DNA from: Euglena gracilis
Taxonomy: Eukaryota > Euglenida > Euglenophyceae > Euglenales
Direction of reading: 5' to 3'
NCBI GenBank assembly: GCA_039621445.1
Contig: CP154955.1
Location: 42,226,733 to 42,290,732 of the forward strand
DNA: 64,000 bases
Made by a program: the position numbers and the translations under genes. Position 1 is the stretch's first letter; each line of letters starts with the position of its first letter. This document shows positions 35,835 through 47,500 of the stretch, one piece after another. Under the pieces are notes generated by a model. That model saw only the letters and a program-made list of their open reading frames with translations. It made no database searches and was not told the origin of the DNA.

Positions 35835-36060
35835 CACCTTCGACACTCGCTTTACCCCTGTGAGGCCTTCTTTTTCAGCAAAATTAGGGGGAGGGGCATT
35901 TTCCAAGGAACAAAGCTGGCAGTGCTTGGCTTTAAAATCCAAGCCCCTGCCCCTTCGTTGAAAAACATCAAAAGCTTCTTGGGCAGAAAAGATTAAGCAT
36001 TTGGGGGAACCCACACATTCACCTCCAGAACAGTGGGCCGAAAAGCATGGCCAGGGAGGA
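35835..36060 (-). pseudogene. Fragment of a DIRS tyrosine recombinase C-terminus
   Basis: The minus strand reads SAQEAFDVFQRRGRGLDFKAKHCQLCSLENAPPP, matching SAKEVCEIGQWRGVEAFTAHYQRLG..LENALAP of the intact relatives. The W before the active site and the catalytic Tyr have both been lost (RG for WR, C for Y region). Probably the displaced 3' part of another DIRS copy. Confidence 0.6.
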
Positions 36061-37726
36061 CCAGAGGGACCAGAGACCAGAGGGAGAGGCAAAGAGGGGG
36101 GTGAGTCGAGTCGCGTCCGCACACGTTCCGCATTTGCTATTGCCTCCATTCGCTCGTGTTAACGTGGGACAACTACCCCGTGCTCCCCCCCCGTAGGGGG
36201 AAACCCGGGATTGACCTCCGGCGGCGTAGGATCTTTATTTCCCTCCTCAGTTTCAGGGGATCCAACCCAAACTCGAATCCCTTCAGGACCTTCTCTGGGT
36301 TCACTTTTGGGTAAAACCAGGGTGGGCTCAGGTCCCTGATTCCTACCCAACCCCATTGTCATGTCCAGGGGGGGGGGGAAAGAACACTCAGCCCTCTGGA
36401 CTCTTTCCCAATCCCACACCAACACTCCCACAAGAAACATTTCTAGACTGTTTCTGGATAAATCCAAGGTCTGTGTTGGAAAAACAAAACCCAAACAAAC
36501 AGGCAAAACAACCTGACTTCGCAACCAACAAAACAAAGGTGATGGACGTTCACGGGTGACCGTTCAGCCAATGTATGTTACCGCAGTTTCAACTTCTGAC
36601 AATGTCTTTGATTGAATTGCTTGACTTCTTTCAATGATGTTTCATAGTCCAAGAATCTTGACAACTTGCATCTTTGAGAAACTTGGGAAACTGGGAAACC
36701 CACTGTGGAAAGTGGAACATGAAAACAAATGTACAGAACGCGGGCAACTCAATGAGAATATGTGCAATACCAACCCCCGCCTCCCAATATTGCCCACTGC
36801 CCTTTTCACACTTATGCATGTGCTGGCTGGGTTATTGGAAGGTTACTGATTAGGAATGGCTACAGATTAGGATAGGAGCCCATGCCAAGGCACTCCCTAC
36901 CTTTGGCGTCTTCATGCGCCTGTCCCCCAGGTCCCACACTCTGGAAAATGATTCTGGCCATTATTCCGTATGTGAGAACCCAACTTTCATCCTGGAGGAG
37001 AAGTCAAAAGTGCAAAGATATTTCTCCCCTGTCATTCCAGGTCACACACTGGCTCGCACAAGCTTGCAATCAAACGGTCATTCACCTTTAGGGAGGCGCA
37101 GGGGCTATGTGCGGTCATAGCGACTCCTCGCACCCCCCTCCTTTTTAGCGCTCAGACAGACCTTGAATCCCCCCCCCCCCGTGGGGATTCCAAGAGGCAC
37201 ATTTCTTCCGCCTCGGCAGGGAGCACCCAAAGGCCCCCCCAAACCTCAGGAGGGGCGTGACTATTTCTCCTCACTCTTCACATTGTTCGCAGGATGAGCG
37301 GACTTACCACGGGAAGCCTCACCCCCCCCCTTCAGCGGAGTGGGTGTTTTTCCCGCTGGTTTCCCGGACCCCCCCACACTCGTTACCAAATTTTTCGGGG
37401 ATGAAGAGCGTGGTTCGAACTGTTCGCGATTATTTCGCCTTTAAGCGTGTCGCGTCCTGCAAACTCTTCGATAAAGGTTTCTATTTTAAAGCAAAGCCGT
37501 GCCTACTTCTGGCGATATTGGCGACGTTCATTCCGCCGCGGCTTGCCGTGGAGATAAAGGTGTGTCCTTTTGTTTTAAAGCAAAAGCTGCCTCCTCGGTT
37601 TCCTGTTTTGGATCCCGAAGCCTCGTTTGAGGTGCTGGGCCACCTCGGGGCCACATCGTCGTCCACCCCGGCGAGGCGGCACGAGGCAGGCATTCCCAGC
37701 CCAGAAGACAACAGCCCACCCCTGAA
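36061..37726. other. Spacer between DIRS copies, no convincing gene
   Basis: Contains a 125-codon minus-strand frame (36159-36536) and a 202-codon plus-strand frame (37257-37865) that runs into the DIRS terminus. I recognise neither. 37670-37683 (CGGCGAGGCGGCAC) is an inverted echo of the inner terminal repeat at 37865-37880. Confidence 0.5.
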
Positions 37727-37791
37727 TCGTACTCCCTCGAGGAAAACCGACCAGGGAGGAAGGGACATGGAGGGCGAAGCACAAAGACCTT

Positions 37792-37889
37792 GTGAGGCCA
37801 TGCCTTGCTCGCCGGCGGTGTTGTCTGGATTGTTCTTGTTCGCTGGTTTAGGAGTCCCTACTTAGTGCCGCCTCGCCGGAGTTGGCTGA
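37792..37889. repeat. DIRS copy 2 inverted terminal repeat, left
   Basis: Reverse complement of 57875-57974, sharing the CCTTGCTCGCCGGCGGTG core and the GGAGTCCC..TTAGTGCC part. Confidence 0.86.
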
Positions 37890-38019
37890 CGATGTTTCTC
37901 CGACTGGGCGGCGTGGCTTTTTGCCCCTGGGGGGTGTCCCCCCCTCTCCCCCCCCTGGCCCCCACTGTCTGACCGAGGGCTTTTGAACACAAATTTTCTT
38001 TTACGGGTGGGGGGGGTCG

Positions 38020-38127
38020 GGCTCACAAGGTCTTTGTGCTTCGCCATCGGTGTCCCTTCCTCCCTGGTCGGTTTTCCTCGAGGGAGTACGAGACACCTCG
38101 GGCTCCGCACTTTGCCCTTGTGAGGCC
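38020..38127. repeat. DIRS copy 2 internal complementary region
   Basis: Nearly identical to 29036-29142. Its first half complements 37727-37799 and its second half complements the outer right end now at 58136-58163. Confidence 0.82.
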
Positions 38128-38139
38128 AGATTGTGCACT

Positions 38140-38930
38140 GAAATTAGGGGGGCCAGGGCATTTTCCAGGGCACCTTGGGCACCCAGTCTTTGGTAATGGG
38201 CTGTAAAAGCCTCCACCCCCCTCCATTGACCAATTTCACAAACTTCTTGGGCAGAAAGGCCCAGTTTTTTGAGTAAACCAACTCCTGCCCCTCTGGTGGA
38301 GTGGGCCCCCCAGACCTGGGGGGGTACCCCATGCTTGGCCGAAAAGTCTTTTGTGATGGAAGCAATGGTGTCTGCACTTATGGCCCTGAAGGGGGGTTTT
38401 AAGGAAATTAGGAGGAGACCCCCAGGTCCGACGAATAAGCGTGTAGCAGCCACATAACACATCATTAAATGAAAGGGGCTGATTTGAGGACGTTGGGGTA
38501 TGGACACAACCCTTTCCCACTTATGGAATTTCTGTCCTTTACACTTAATCTTGATGTAGGGTGCCCTACCCAACACACTGGTGGTTCGCTTGACTTGCGA
38601 TAAGTGGGAGGATCGGTATAAACAGAGGATTCGTGAGCAAAAAATAAGTTGTGTACGCAATGTACAAATATTAGTGGGTATAGGCGCCTTTGCCAGCCCC
38701 AGGAGGATTGGGAGGGGATCCCAAAATGCCCCATACTTCTCAAGATTTTGGTTCCAAAGCCTCTTGTAGGGGGTCAGCAGGGTGTGGAATCTCAGCCCAC
38801 CAAACCCAGGAATCAAAAGCATAGCACTGTAGGCATTACGGGCTTGGGCCTTGGAAAACTGGAATAATTGAATTAAAGCGTCAGCCACTTGGTCTGTGGT
38901 GGCTTCAGGGGGGCACCCCATGTGTTCCAA
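38140..38930 (-). CDS. DIRS copy 2 tyrosine recombinase (catalytic part intact)
   Basis: The frame is open from 38930 to 38001 and includes the whole catalytic domain: Arg-I in LCLYRSSHL (R106 from the first Met), the HSTR box (H210, R213), W236 in GQWRG and the nucleophile Y246 in FTAHYQRLG. These are the tyrosine-recombinase residues expected of DIRS elements. The codons after about 38140 run into the internal complementary region. Compared with copy 1, an indel near 39027 puts the segment upstream of 38930 in another frame, so the N-terminus is uncertain. Of the recombinase sequences here, this is the only one with all these residues in one frame. It could act in trans only if transcribed, and its element is split. 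Confidence 0.8.
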
Positions 38931-39051
38931 AATGACCCACAGAAGTGCAAAAGCACTCTGATAACGCTTTAAACTGGGGTTTCTCCCCAGGAAATCGTTA
39001 ACGGTCTCAACCTGAATTTGTTTCCCTCCAAAATTTGCCTGAGCAAATCAT

Positions 39052-39989
39052 TCAAACCAGGGGCCACCTGGGGGGTGGCATTTGTTCTCCCCTGCAGTTG
39101 GTGAACATGCCCTTGTAGGGGGTGATTTTCAGGCAGGGGGTCCCTGGAACTTTCATTTTTATTAATTGGGGCCACCAGGTGGCTGAATCCCAGTAGGGGG
39201 TGACCATCAACACTTTGGTCTGGGGAAACATTTTCAACCTGGGTAGAAATTGGTGAATTATTGACCAGGGGGGGTTTGCATAAAGATCCCCCATGTTGTC
39301 CAGTGGACATTGCAATGCATTTACTGCTGTGGCATCCAAGTGGGGCCACCTGGCCACGAAATTGGGCATTTTTTTGTTGCCTGAGAAGGCAAACAAATCT
39401 GTTTCCAGATTTATGAATTTTTTGAACTGCTGTCTGAGCCATTGAAAAAGTTGGGGGTCTAAAGCATAATCCCCCTGTCCATTTCCCATCTGCTGATGGG
39501 GTGTGCCAGGCATTCTTTTGAAGGTACCCAGTTGACTTGGACGTTTACTTGGTGCTCCATGCACCACTTGAAAAATGGTCTCAGCATTTTGTTGAAGGGG
39601 TCCTTTCTGCCCCCACCTTTTGTCAGGTAAAAGTAAATTACCTGGTTGTCCACTGACAAAGAAACGGTTTCCCCAGGTTTGCTCAAACTTTTCACAGTGC
39701 TGATTGCTGCACTGAGCTCCTTTACATTGATGTGCAAAATGGAGTCTTTTCTCCGGAATTCCTGCACAATTTCTCCTGTGTGGATGTCCAGTCCCCCCCC
39801 AAGCATGGGTGCTGCTGTCTGAGTGCAACACTCTGGTTGCATTTTGTGGGAAGGGTCTGCCCCCCCAGGTGTCCAGCAGAATTTTTATTTCCCTTAATTG
39901 GGCTTTGATTTCCTCGGAGATGGGGTGTTTTGAGTCCCAGGGGGCTGTGGACTTTGCCACCAAAAAATTTGCCAGGGTGTCTGTGAAAG
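39052..39989 (-). pseudogene. DIRS copy 2 RNase H and downstream domain (left half of split polyprotein)
   Basis: Starts right at the insertion point, at codons for DTLANFLVAKSTAPWDS. Two frames share it: 39842-39459 carries the RNase H core (HINVKELSAA, SLSVDNQVIYF), and 39963-39052 carries the later LETDLFAF, NFVARWP and DNMGDLYANPPWSII segments. The same frame break near the RNase H end as in copy 1 is present, so either it is ancestral or the domains are normally joined by frameshifting. Separated from its RT by 15.7 kb. Confidence 0.75.
39985..39989. repeat. Target-site duplication GAAAG (left)
   Basis: Matches 55731-55735. Copy 1 of the DIRS element has a single GAAAG here (31008-31012 region), which is the empty site. 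Confidence 0.93.
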
Positions 39990-40294
39990 AGTGTACGTCT
40001 GATCTTCCCTTTTCCCCAAAAAGCCTCGCTTTCGCCTTGGTGCGGACCTACTTAGGGAAGAGAAAATCAGAGTAACGAAAAACCCTTTTCCCAACTTCCC
40101 GAGAAGCAAAGCACAGAGAGAGGATGGGAAAGGATAACGGACTATAATAAGTCCGAGGAAGAAAGGTAAAATAAATAATATAAAGAGTACCACCTGTGGA
40201 GAGAGAAGGGGCACCAATTAGGAGATCCTAATAGGATCTGCTTCCATCCTAACTTCCTCAACGGAAGTGGACAGAAGCATACGCCTGGTACACA
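39990..40294 (-). repeat. LTR, left (3' LTR of the minus-strand element)
   Basis: On the minus strand it begins TGTGTACC and ends CGTACACT: TG...CT, not the usual TG...CA. It contains two perfect small inverted repeats, CGGACT-ATAATA-AGTCCG and AGATCC-TAATA-GGATCT. It differs from the other LTR by T/G in GAAAGGTAAA and G/A in AAAGAGTACC. Confidence 0.93.
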
Positions 40295-40304
40295 TCCCCC
40301 TCCC
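40295..40304 (-). other. Polypurine tract
   Basis: GGGAGGGGGA on the minus strand, directly before the 3' LTR start TGTGTACC. In LTR retrotransposons this primes plus-strand DNA synthesis. Confidence 0.8.
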
Positions 40305-41524
40305 AGGGCTATGCCCGATTTCCCCTTTGGACCAGGCATTCTGGCCACAGGGATTTCGGACACAGACCTGGTCAGTGGGAGGTGCACCCTGGCGCATCCA
40401 CAGGGTCCCTTTCCGTCGCACAGGGGTCCACTCAAAAAGAGGGGGGGGGGCGGAAAGGAGGGGGACCCAAAAAGCCAAAACGCGCAAAACGGTTTCACCT
40501 ATTTTGCTAGGCTTATGGGTATAGTATATTATAGCCCGCTGGGGAAAATGGGGCTGGCAGGTTTCCTTGCTCAGCAAACCCATCCACCCACTTTGGGTGT
40601 GCCAAAGGCACTTGGGGTAGGGTCCATGGGCATTCCAGGAAAACCCATGGGGAGGGTGTGGAAGGAGGGGGGGCACCTGACCAGTCAAACCTGGGCAGGG
40701 AGCATGGCCAGTCAAACCTGACCACGCAAAAGGAAAGTCCTACTCTACAAAACCAACTGCCGGCGACCCGGGGGGAAAGTAGAGGGGAGTGGGTGGTTTG
40801 GCTTAGGCCAAGAAAAAGTTGTGCTGTCTGGCAGCCTTAAGGCCTCAAACGGCGAAAAGAAAAGGAAAAGAAAAGTAGGCCTTCGGCCCCGTGCGCTGTG
40901 CGTGTCACGCTCGCGAGAGGGGAGAGGGGAGAGGGGTGTGCATGCATGCGCACGGAATCCTGCACCTGGCAGAATCCCGGGTAGGACTTAATGGCGGATA
41001 ATACCGCAAAGGGTCTTCGGAATAGCTGCTCGGGCGAATACCCGAACAGGGTAGAGGACAGAAATTCTGCCCTGAGGAGTGGTATATACCACGGAATCAG
41101 GCGAATACCTGATACTCGCTCATCCTAAACGAGGCTGGGCTGAGTCTGCTGACTCAGTGTCCCTTTCTGCTGCCTGTCAGCAGCCAGCTTCGTCGTCCGT
41201 GTCTTCACGGAGCCTGGGCTGGGCAGGGCATTCTGGACCCGGACTGCAGCAGTGTGTCACTGCAGCAGCCACGGCAGTAATGCTGGTGACCACAGGGCCC
41301 AGCGCACGTCCCCGTAATGAGGAGCGTGCTGTGGACTGGCAGGTTCCTCGAGGGTATCGTCGACAACCATACCAGCCAGGGCTTCGTCTGGTCGAGGCTG
41401 TACAGAAGTGGGCAGAGCAGCGTAGAGGATATCCTCCACGTTCTCGCCTTCCTCCTGAGCACATCCTACGTCTCCACCTGTCGGTGGATACCGAGGATCG
41501 GAGAAATTTGCAGCCGGAAATGTG
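40305..41524. other. 3' spacer of the LTR element with a cluster of hairpins
   Basis: No ORF of note. Short perfect hairpins cluster at 40994-41107: GCGG-ATAATA-CCGC (40994-41007), TCGGG-CGAATA-CCCGA (41030-41045), CAGAA-A-TTCTG (41060-41070) and the 14-bp palindrome GTGGTATATACCAC (41079-41092). The rest (40305-40900) is mixed, with one G run near 40440-40450. Confidence 0.6.
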
Positions 41525-44500
41525 ACATAAATCATGGTTATCATGATTCCCATCGTTTTTTCCGCGACTCAGATCGCATATTCGCGTATCTAAACGAAAT
41601 TAGCCTGAAATCTGACGGAAATCATGGTAATCATGATTCCGATCACGCTTTCGGCGATTCAGATCGCGGCATTCGCGGATCTGAAAAATTTTCGCGAGAA
41701 ATGCGACGGAAATCATGGTAATCATGATTCCGATCGCGATTTCCGCGATTCAGATCGCGACATTCGCGAATCTGAAAAATTTTCGCGGGAAATGCGACGG
41801 AAATCATGGTAATCATGATTCCGATCGCGATTTCCGCGATTCAGATCGCGACATTCGCGAATCTGAAAAATTTTCGCGGGAAATGCGACGGAAATCATGG
41901 TAATCATGATTCCGATCGCGATTTCCGCGATTCAGATCGCGACATTCGCGGATCTGAAAAATTTTCGCGAGAAATGCGACGGAAATCATGGTAATCATGA
42001 TTCCGATCGCGATTTCCGCGATTCAGATCGCGACATTCGCGAATCTGAAAAATTTTCGCGGGAAATGCGACGGAAATCATGGTAATCATGATTCCGATCG
42101 CGATTTCCGCGATTCAGATCGCGACATTCGCGAATCTGAAAAATTTTCGCGGGAAATGCGACGGAAATCATGGTAATCATGATTCCGATCGCGATTTCCG
42201 CGATTCAGATCGCGACATTCGCGAATCTGAAAAATTTTCGCGGGAAATGCGACGGAAATCATGGTAATCATGATTCCGATCGCGATTTCCGCGATTCAGA
42301 TCGCGACATTCGCGGATCTGAAAAATTTTCGCGGGAAATGCGACGGAAATCATGGTAATCATGATTCCGATCGCGATTTCCGCGATTCAGATCGCGACAT
42401 TCGCGGATCTGAAAAATTTTCGCGGGAAATGCGACGGAAATCATGGTAATCATGATTCCGATCGCGATTTCCGCGATTCAGATCGCGACATTCGCGGATC
42501 TGAAAAATTTTCGCGGGAAATGCGACGGAAATCATGGTAATCATGATTCCGATCGCGATTTCCGCGATTCAGATCGCGACATTCGCGGATCTGAAAAATT
42601 TTCGCGGGAAATGCGACGGAAATCATGGTAATCATGATTCCGATCGCGATTTCCGCGATTCAGATCGCGACATTCGCGGATCTGAAAAATTTTCGCGGGA
42701 AATGCGACGGAAATCATGGTAATCATGATTCCGATCGCGATTTCCGCGATTCAGATCGCGACATTCGAATCTGAAAAATTTTCGCGGGAAATGCGACGGA
42801 AATCATGGTAATCATGATTCCGATCGCGATTTCCGCGATTCAGATCGCGACATTCGCGGATCTGAAAAATTTTCGCGGGAAATGCGACGGAAATCATGGT
42901 AATCATGATTCCGATCGCGATTTCCGCGATTCAGATCGCGACATTCGCGGATCTGAAAAATTTTCGCGGGAAATGCGACGGAAATCATGGTAATCATGAT
43001 TCCGATCGCGATTTCCGCGATTCAGATCGCGACATTCGCGGATCTGAAAAATTTTCGCGGGAAATGCGACGGAAATCATGGTAATCATGATTCCGATCGC
43101 GATTTCCGCGATTCAGATCGCGACATTCGCGGAATCTGAAAAATTTTCGCGGGAAATGCGACGGAAATCATGGTAATCATGATTCCGATCGCGATTTCCG
43201 CGATTCAGATCGCGACATTCGCGGATCTGAAAAATTTTCGCGGGAAATGCGACGGAAATCATGGTAATCATGATTCCGATCGCGATTTCCGCGATTCAGA
43301 TCGCGACATTCGCGGATCTGAAAAATTTTCGCGGGAAATGCGACGGAAATCATGGTAATCATGATTCCGATCGCGATTTCCGCGATTCAGATCGCGACAT
43401 TCGCGGATCTGAAAAATTTTCGCGGGAAATGCGACGGAAATCATGGTAATCATGATTCCGATCGCGATTTCCGCGATTCAGATCGCGACATTCGCGGATC
43501 TGAAAAATTTTCGCGGGAAATGCGACGGAAATCATGGTAATCATGATTCCGATCGCGATTTCCGCGATTCAGATCGCGACATTCGCGGATCTGAAAAATT
43601 TTCGCGGGAAATGCGACGGAAATCATGGTAATCATGATTCCGATCGCGATTTCCGCGATTCAGATCGCGACATTCGCGAATCTGAAAAATTTTCGCGGGA
43701 AATGCGACGGAAATCATGGTAATCATGATTCCGATCGCGATTTCCGCGATTCAGATCGCGACATTCGCGGATCTGAAAAATTTTCGCGGGAAATGCGACG
43801 GAAATCATGGTAATCATGATTCCGATCGCGATTTCCGCGATTCAGATCGCGACATTCGCGGATCTGAAAAATTTTCGCGGGAAATGCGACGGAAATCATG
43901 GTAATCATGATTCCGATCGCGATTTCCGCGATTCAGATCGCGACATTCGCGGATCTGAAAAATTTTCGCGGGAAATGCGACGGAAATCATGGTAATCATG
44001 ATTCCGATCGCGATTTCCGCGATTCAGATCGCGACATTCGCGGATCTGAAAAATTTTCGCGGGAAATGCGACGGAAATCATGGTAATCATGATTCCGATC
44101 GCGATTTCCGCGATTCAGATCGCGACATTCGCGATCTGAAAAATTTTCGCGGGAAATGCGACGGAAATCATGGTAATCATGATTCCGATCGCGATTTCCG
44201 CGATTCAGATCGCGACATTCGCGATCTGAAAAATTTTCGCGGGAAATGCGACGGAAATCATGGTAATCATGATTCCGATCGCGATTTCCGCGATTCAGAT
44301 CGCGACATTCGCGGATCTGAAAAATTTTCGCGGGAAATGCGACGGAAATCATGGTAATCATGATTCCGATCGCGATTTCCGCGATTCAGATCGCGACATT
44401 CGCGGATCTGAAAAATTTTCGCGGGAAATGCGACGGAAATCATGGTAATCATGATTCCGATCGCGATTTCCGCGATTCAGATCGCGACATTCGCGGATCT

Positions 44501-47500
44501 GAAAAATTTTCGCGGGAAATGCGACGGAAATCATGGTAATCATGATTCCGATCGCGATTTCCGCGATTCAGATCGCGACATTCGCGGATCTGAAAAATTT
44601 TCGCGGGAAATGCGACGGAAATCATGGTAATCATGATTCCGATCGCGATTTCCGCGATTCAGATCGCGACATTCGCGAATCTGAAAAATTTTCGCGGGAA
44701 ATGCGACGGAAATCATGGTAATCATGATTCCGATCGCGATTTCCGCGATTCAGATCGCGACATTCGCGGATCTGAAAAATTTTCGCGGGAAATGCGACGG
44801 AAATCATGGTAATCATGATTCCGATCGCGATTTCCGCGATTCAGATCGCGACATTCGCGGATCTGAAAAATTTTCGCGGGAAATGCGACGGAAATCATGG
44901 TAATCATGATTCCGATCGCGATTTCCGCGATTCAGATCGCGACATTCGCGGATCTGAAAAATTTTCGCGGGAAATGCGACGGAAATCATGGTAATCATGA
45001 TTCCGATCGCGATTTCCGCGATTCAGATCGCGACATTCGCGGATCTGAAAAATTTTCGCGGGAAATGCGACGGAAATCATGGTAATCATGATTCCGATCG
45101 CGATTTCCGCGATTCAGATCGCGACATTCGCGAATCTGAAAAATTTTCGCGGGAAATGCGACGGAAATCATGGTAATCATGATTCCGATCGCGATTTCCG
45201 CGATTCAGATCGCGACATTCGTAGATCTGAAAAATTTTCGCGGGAAATGCGACGGAAATCATGGTAATCATGATTCCGATCGCGATTTCCGCGATTCAGA
45301 TCGCGACATTCGCGAATCTGAAAAATTTTCGCGGGAAATGCGACGGAAATCATGGTAATCATGATTCCGATCGCGATTTCCGCGATTCAGATCGCGACAT
45401 TCGCGAATCTGAAAAATTTTCGCGGGAAATGCGACGGAAATCATGGTAATCATGATTCCGATCGCGATTTCCGCGATTCAGATCGCGACATTCGCGGATC
45501 TGAAAAATTTTCGCGGGAAAAGCGACGGAAATCATGGTAATCATGATTCCGACGGAAATCATGGTAATCATGATTCCGATCGCGATTTCCGCGATTCAGA
45601 TCGCGACATTCGCGGATCTGAAAAATTTTCGCGGGAAATGCGACGGAAATCATGGTAATCATGATTCCGATCGCGATTTCCGCGATTCAGATCGCGACAT
45701 TCGCGGATCTGAAAAATTTTCGCGGGAAATGCGACGGAAATCATGGTAATCATGATTCCGATCGCGATTTCCGCGATTCAGATCGCGACATTCGCGAATC
45801 TGAAAAATTTTCGCGGGAAATGCGACGGAAATCATGGTAATCATGATTCCGATCGCGATTTCCGCGATTCAGATCGCGACATTCGCGGATCTGAAAAATT
45901 TTCGCGGGAAATGCGACGGAAATCATGGTAATCATGATTCCGATCGCGATTTCCGCGATTCAGATCGCGACATTCGCGGATCTGAAAAATTTTCGCGGGA
46001 AATGCGACGGAAATCATGGTAATCATGATTCCGATCGCGATTTCCGCGATTCAGATCGCGACATTCGCGGATCTGAAAAATTTTCGCGGGAAATGCGACG
46101 GAAATCATGGTAATCATGATTCCGATCGCGATTTCCGCGATTCAGATCGCGACATTCGCGGATCTGAAAAATTTTCGCGGGAAATGCGACGGAAATCATG
46201 GTAATCATGATTCCGATCGCGATTTCCGCGATTCAGATCGCGACATTCGCGGATCTGAAAAATTTTCGCGGGAAATGCGACGGAAATCATGGTAATCATG
46301 ATTCCGATCGCGATTTCCGCGATTCAGATCGCGACATTCGCGGATCTGAAAAATTTTCGCGGGAAATGCGACGGAAATCATGGTAATCATGATTCCGATC
46401 GCGATTTCCGCGATTCAGATCGCGACATTCGCGAATCTGAAAAATTTTCGCGGGAAATGCGACGGAAATCATGGTAATCATGATTCCGATCGCGATTTCC
46501 GCGATTCAGATCGCGACATTCGCGGATCTGAAAAATTTTCGCGGGAAATGCGACGGAAATCATGGTAATCATGATTCCGATCGCGATTTCCGCGATTCAG
46601 ATCGCGACATTCGCGGATCTGAAAAATTTTCGCGGGAAATGCGACGGAAATCATGGTAATCATGATTCCGATCGCGATTTCCGCGATTCAGATCGCGACA
46701 TTCGCGGATCTGAAAAATTTTCGCGGGAAATGCGACGGAAATCATGGTAATCATGATTCCGATCGCGATTTCCGCGATTCAGATCTCGCGACATTCGCGG
46801 ATCTGAAAAATTTTCGCGGGAAATGCGACGGAAATCATGGTAATCATGATTCCGATCGCGATTTCCGCGATTCAGATCGCGACATTCGCGAATCTGAAAA
46901 ATTTTCGCGGGAAATGCGACGGAAATCATGGTAATCATGATTCCGATCGCGATTTCCGCGATTCAGATCGCGACATTCGCGGATCTGAAAAATTTTCGCG
47001 GGAAATGCGACGGAAATCATGGTAATCATGATTCCGATCGCGATTTCCGCGATTCAGATCGCGACATTCGCGAATCTGAAAAATTTTCGCGGGAAATGCG
47101 ACGGAAATCATGGTAATCATGATTCCGATCGCGATTTCCGCGATTCAGATCGCGACATTCGCGGATCTGAAAAATTTTCGCGGGAAATGCGACGGAAATC
47201 ATGGTAATCATGATTCCGATCGCGATTTCCGCGATTCAGATCGCGACATTCGCGAATCTGAAAAATTTTCGCGGGAAATGCGACGGAAATCATGGTAATC
47301 ATGATTCCGATCGCGATTTCCGCGATTCAGATCGCGACATTCGCGGATCTGAAAAATTTTCGCGGGAAATGCGACGGAAATCATGGTAATCATGATTCCG
47401 ATCGCGATTTCCGCGATTCAGATCGCGACATTCGCGGATCTGAAAAATTTTCGCGGGAAATGCGACGGAAATCATGGTAATCATGATTCCGATCGCGATT

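Noticed and set aside
36260-36290. tRNA-like ACTCGAATCCC word
   Set aside because: No acceptor stem, anticodon arm or A box can be arranged around it.
36159-36536. 125-codon minus-strand frame as a gene
   Set aside because: No recognisable domain, no supporting splice or promoter signal, and it lies between transposon fragments.
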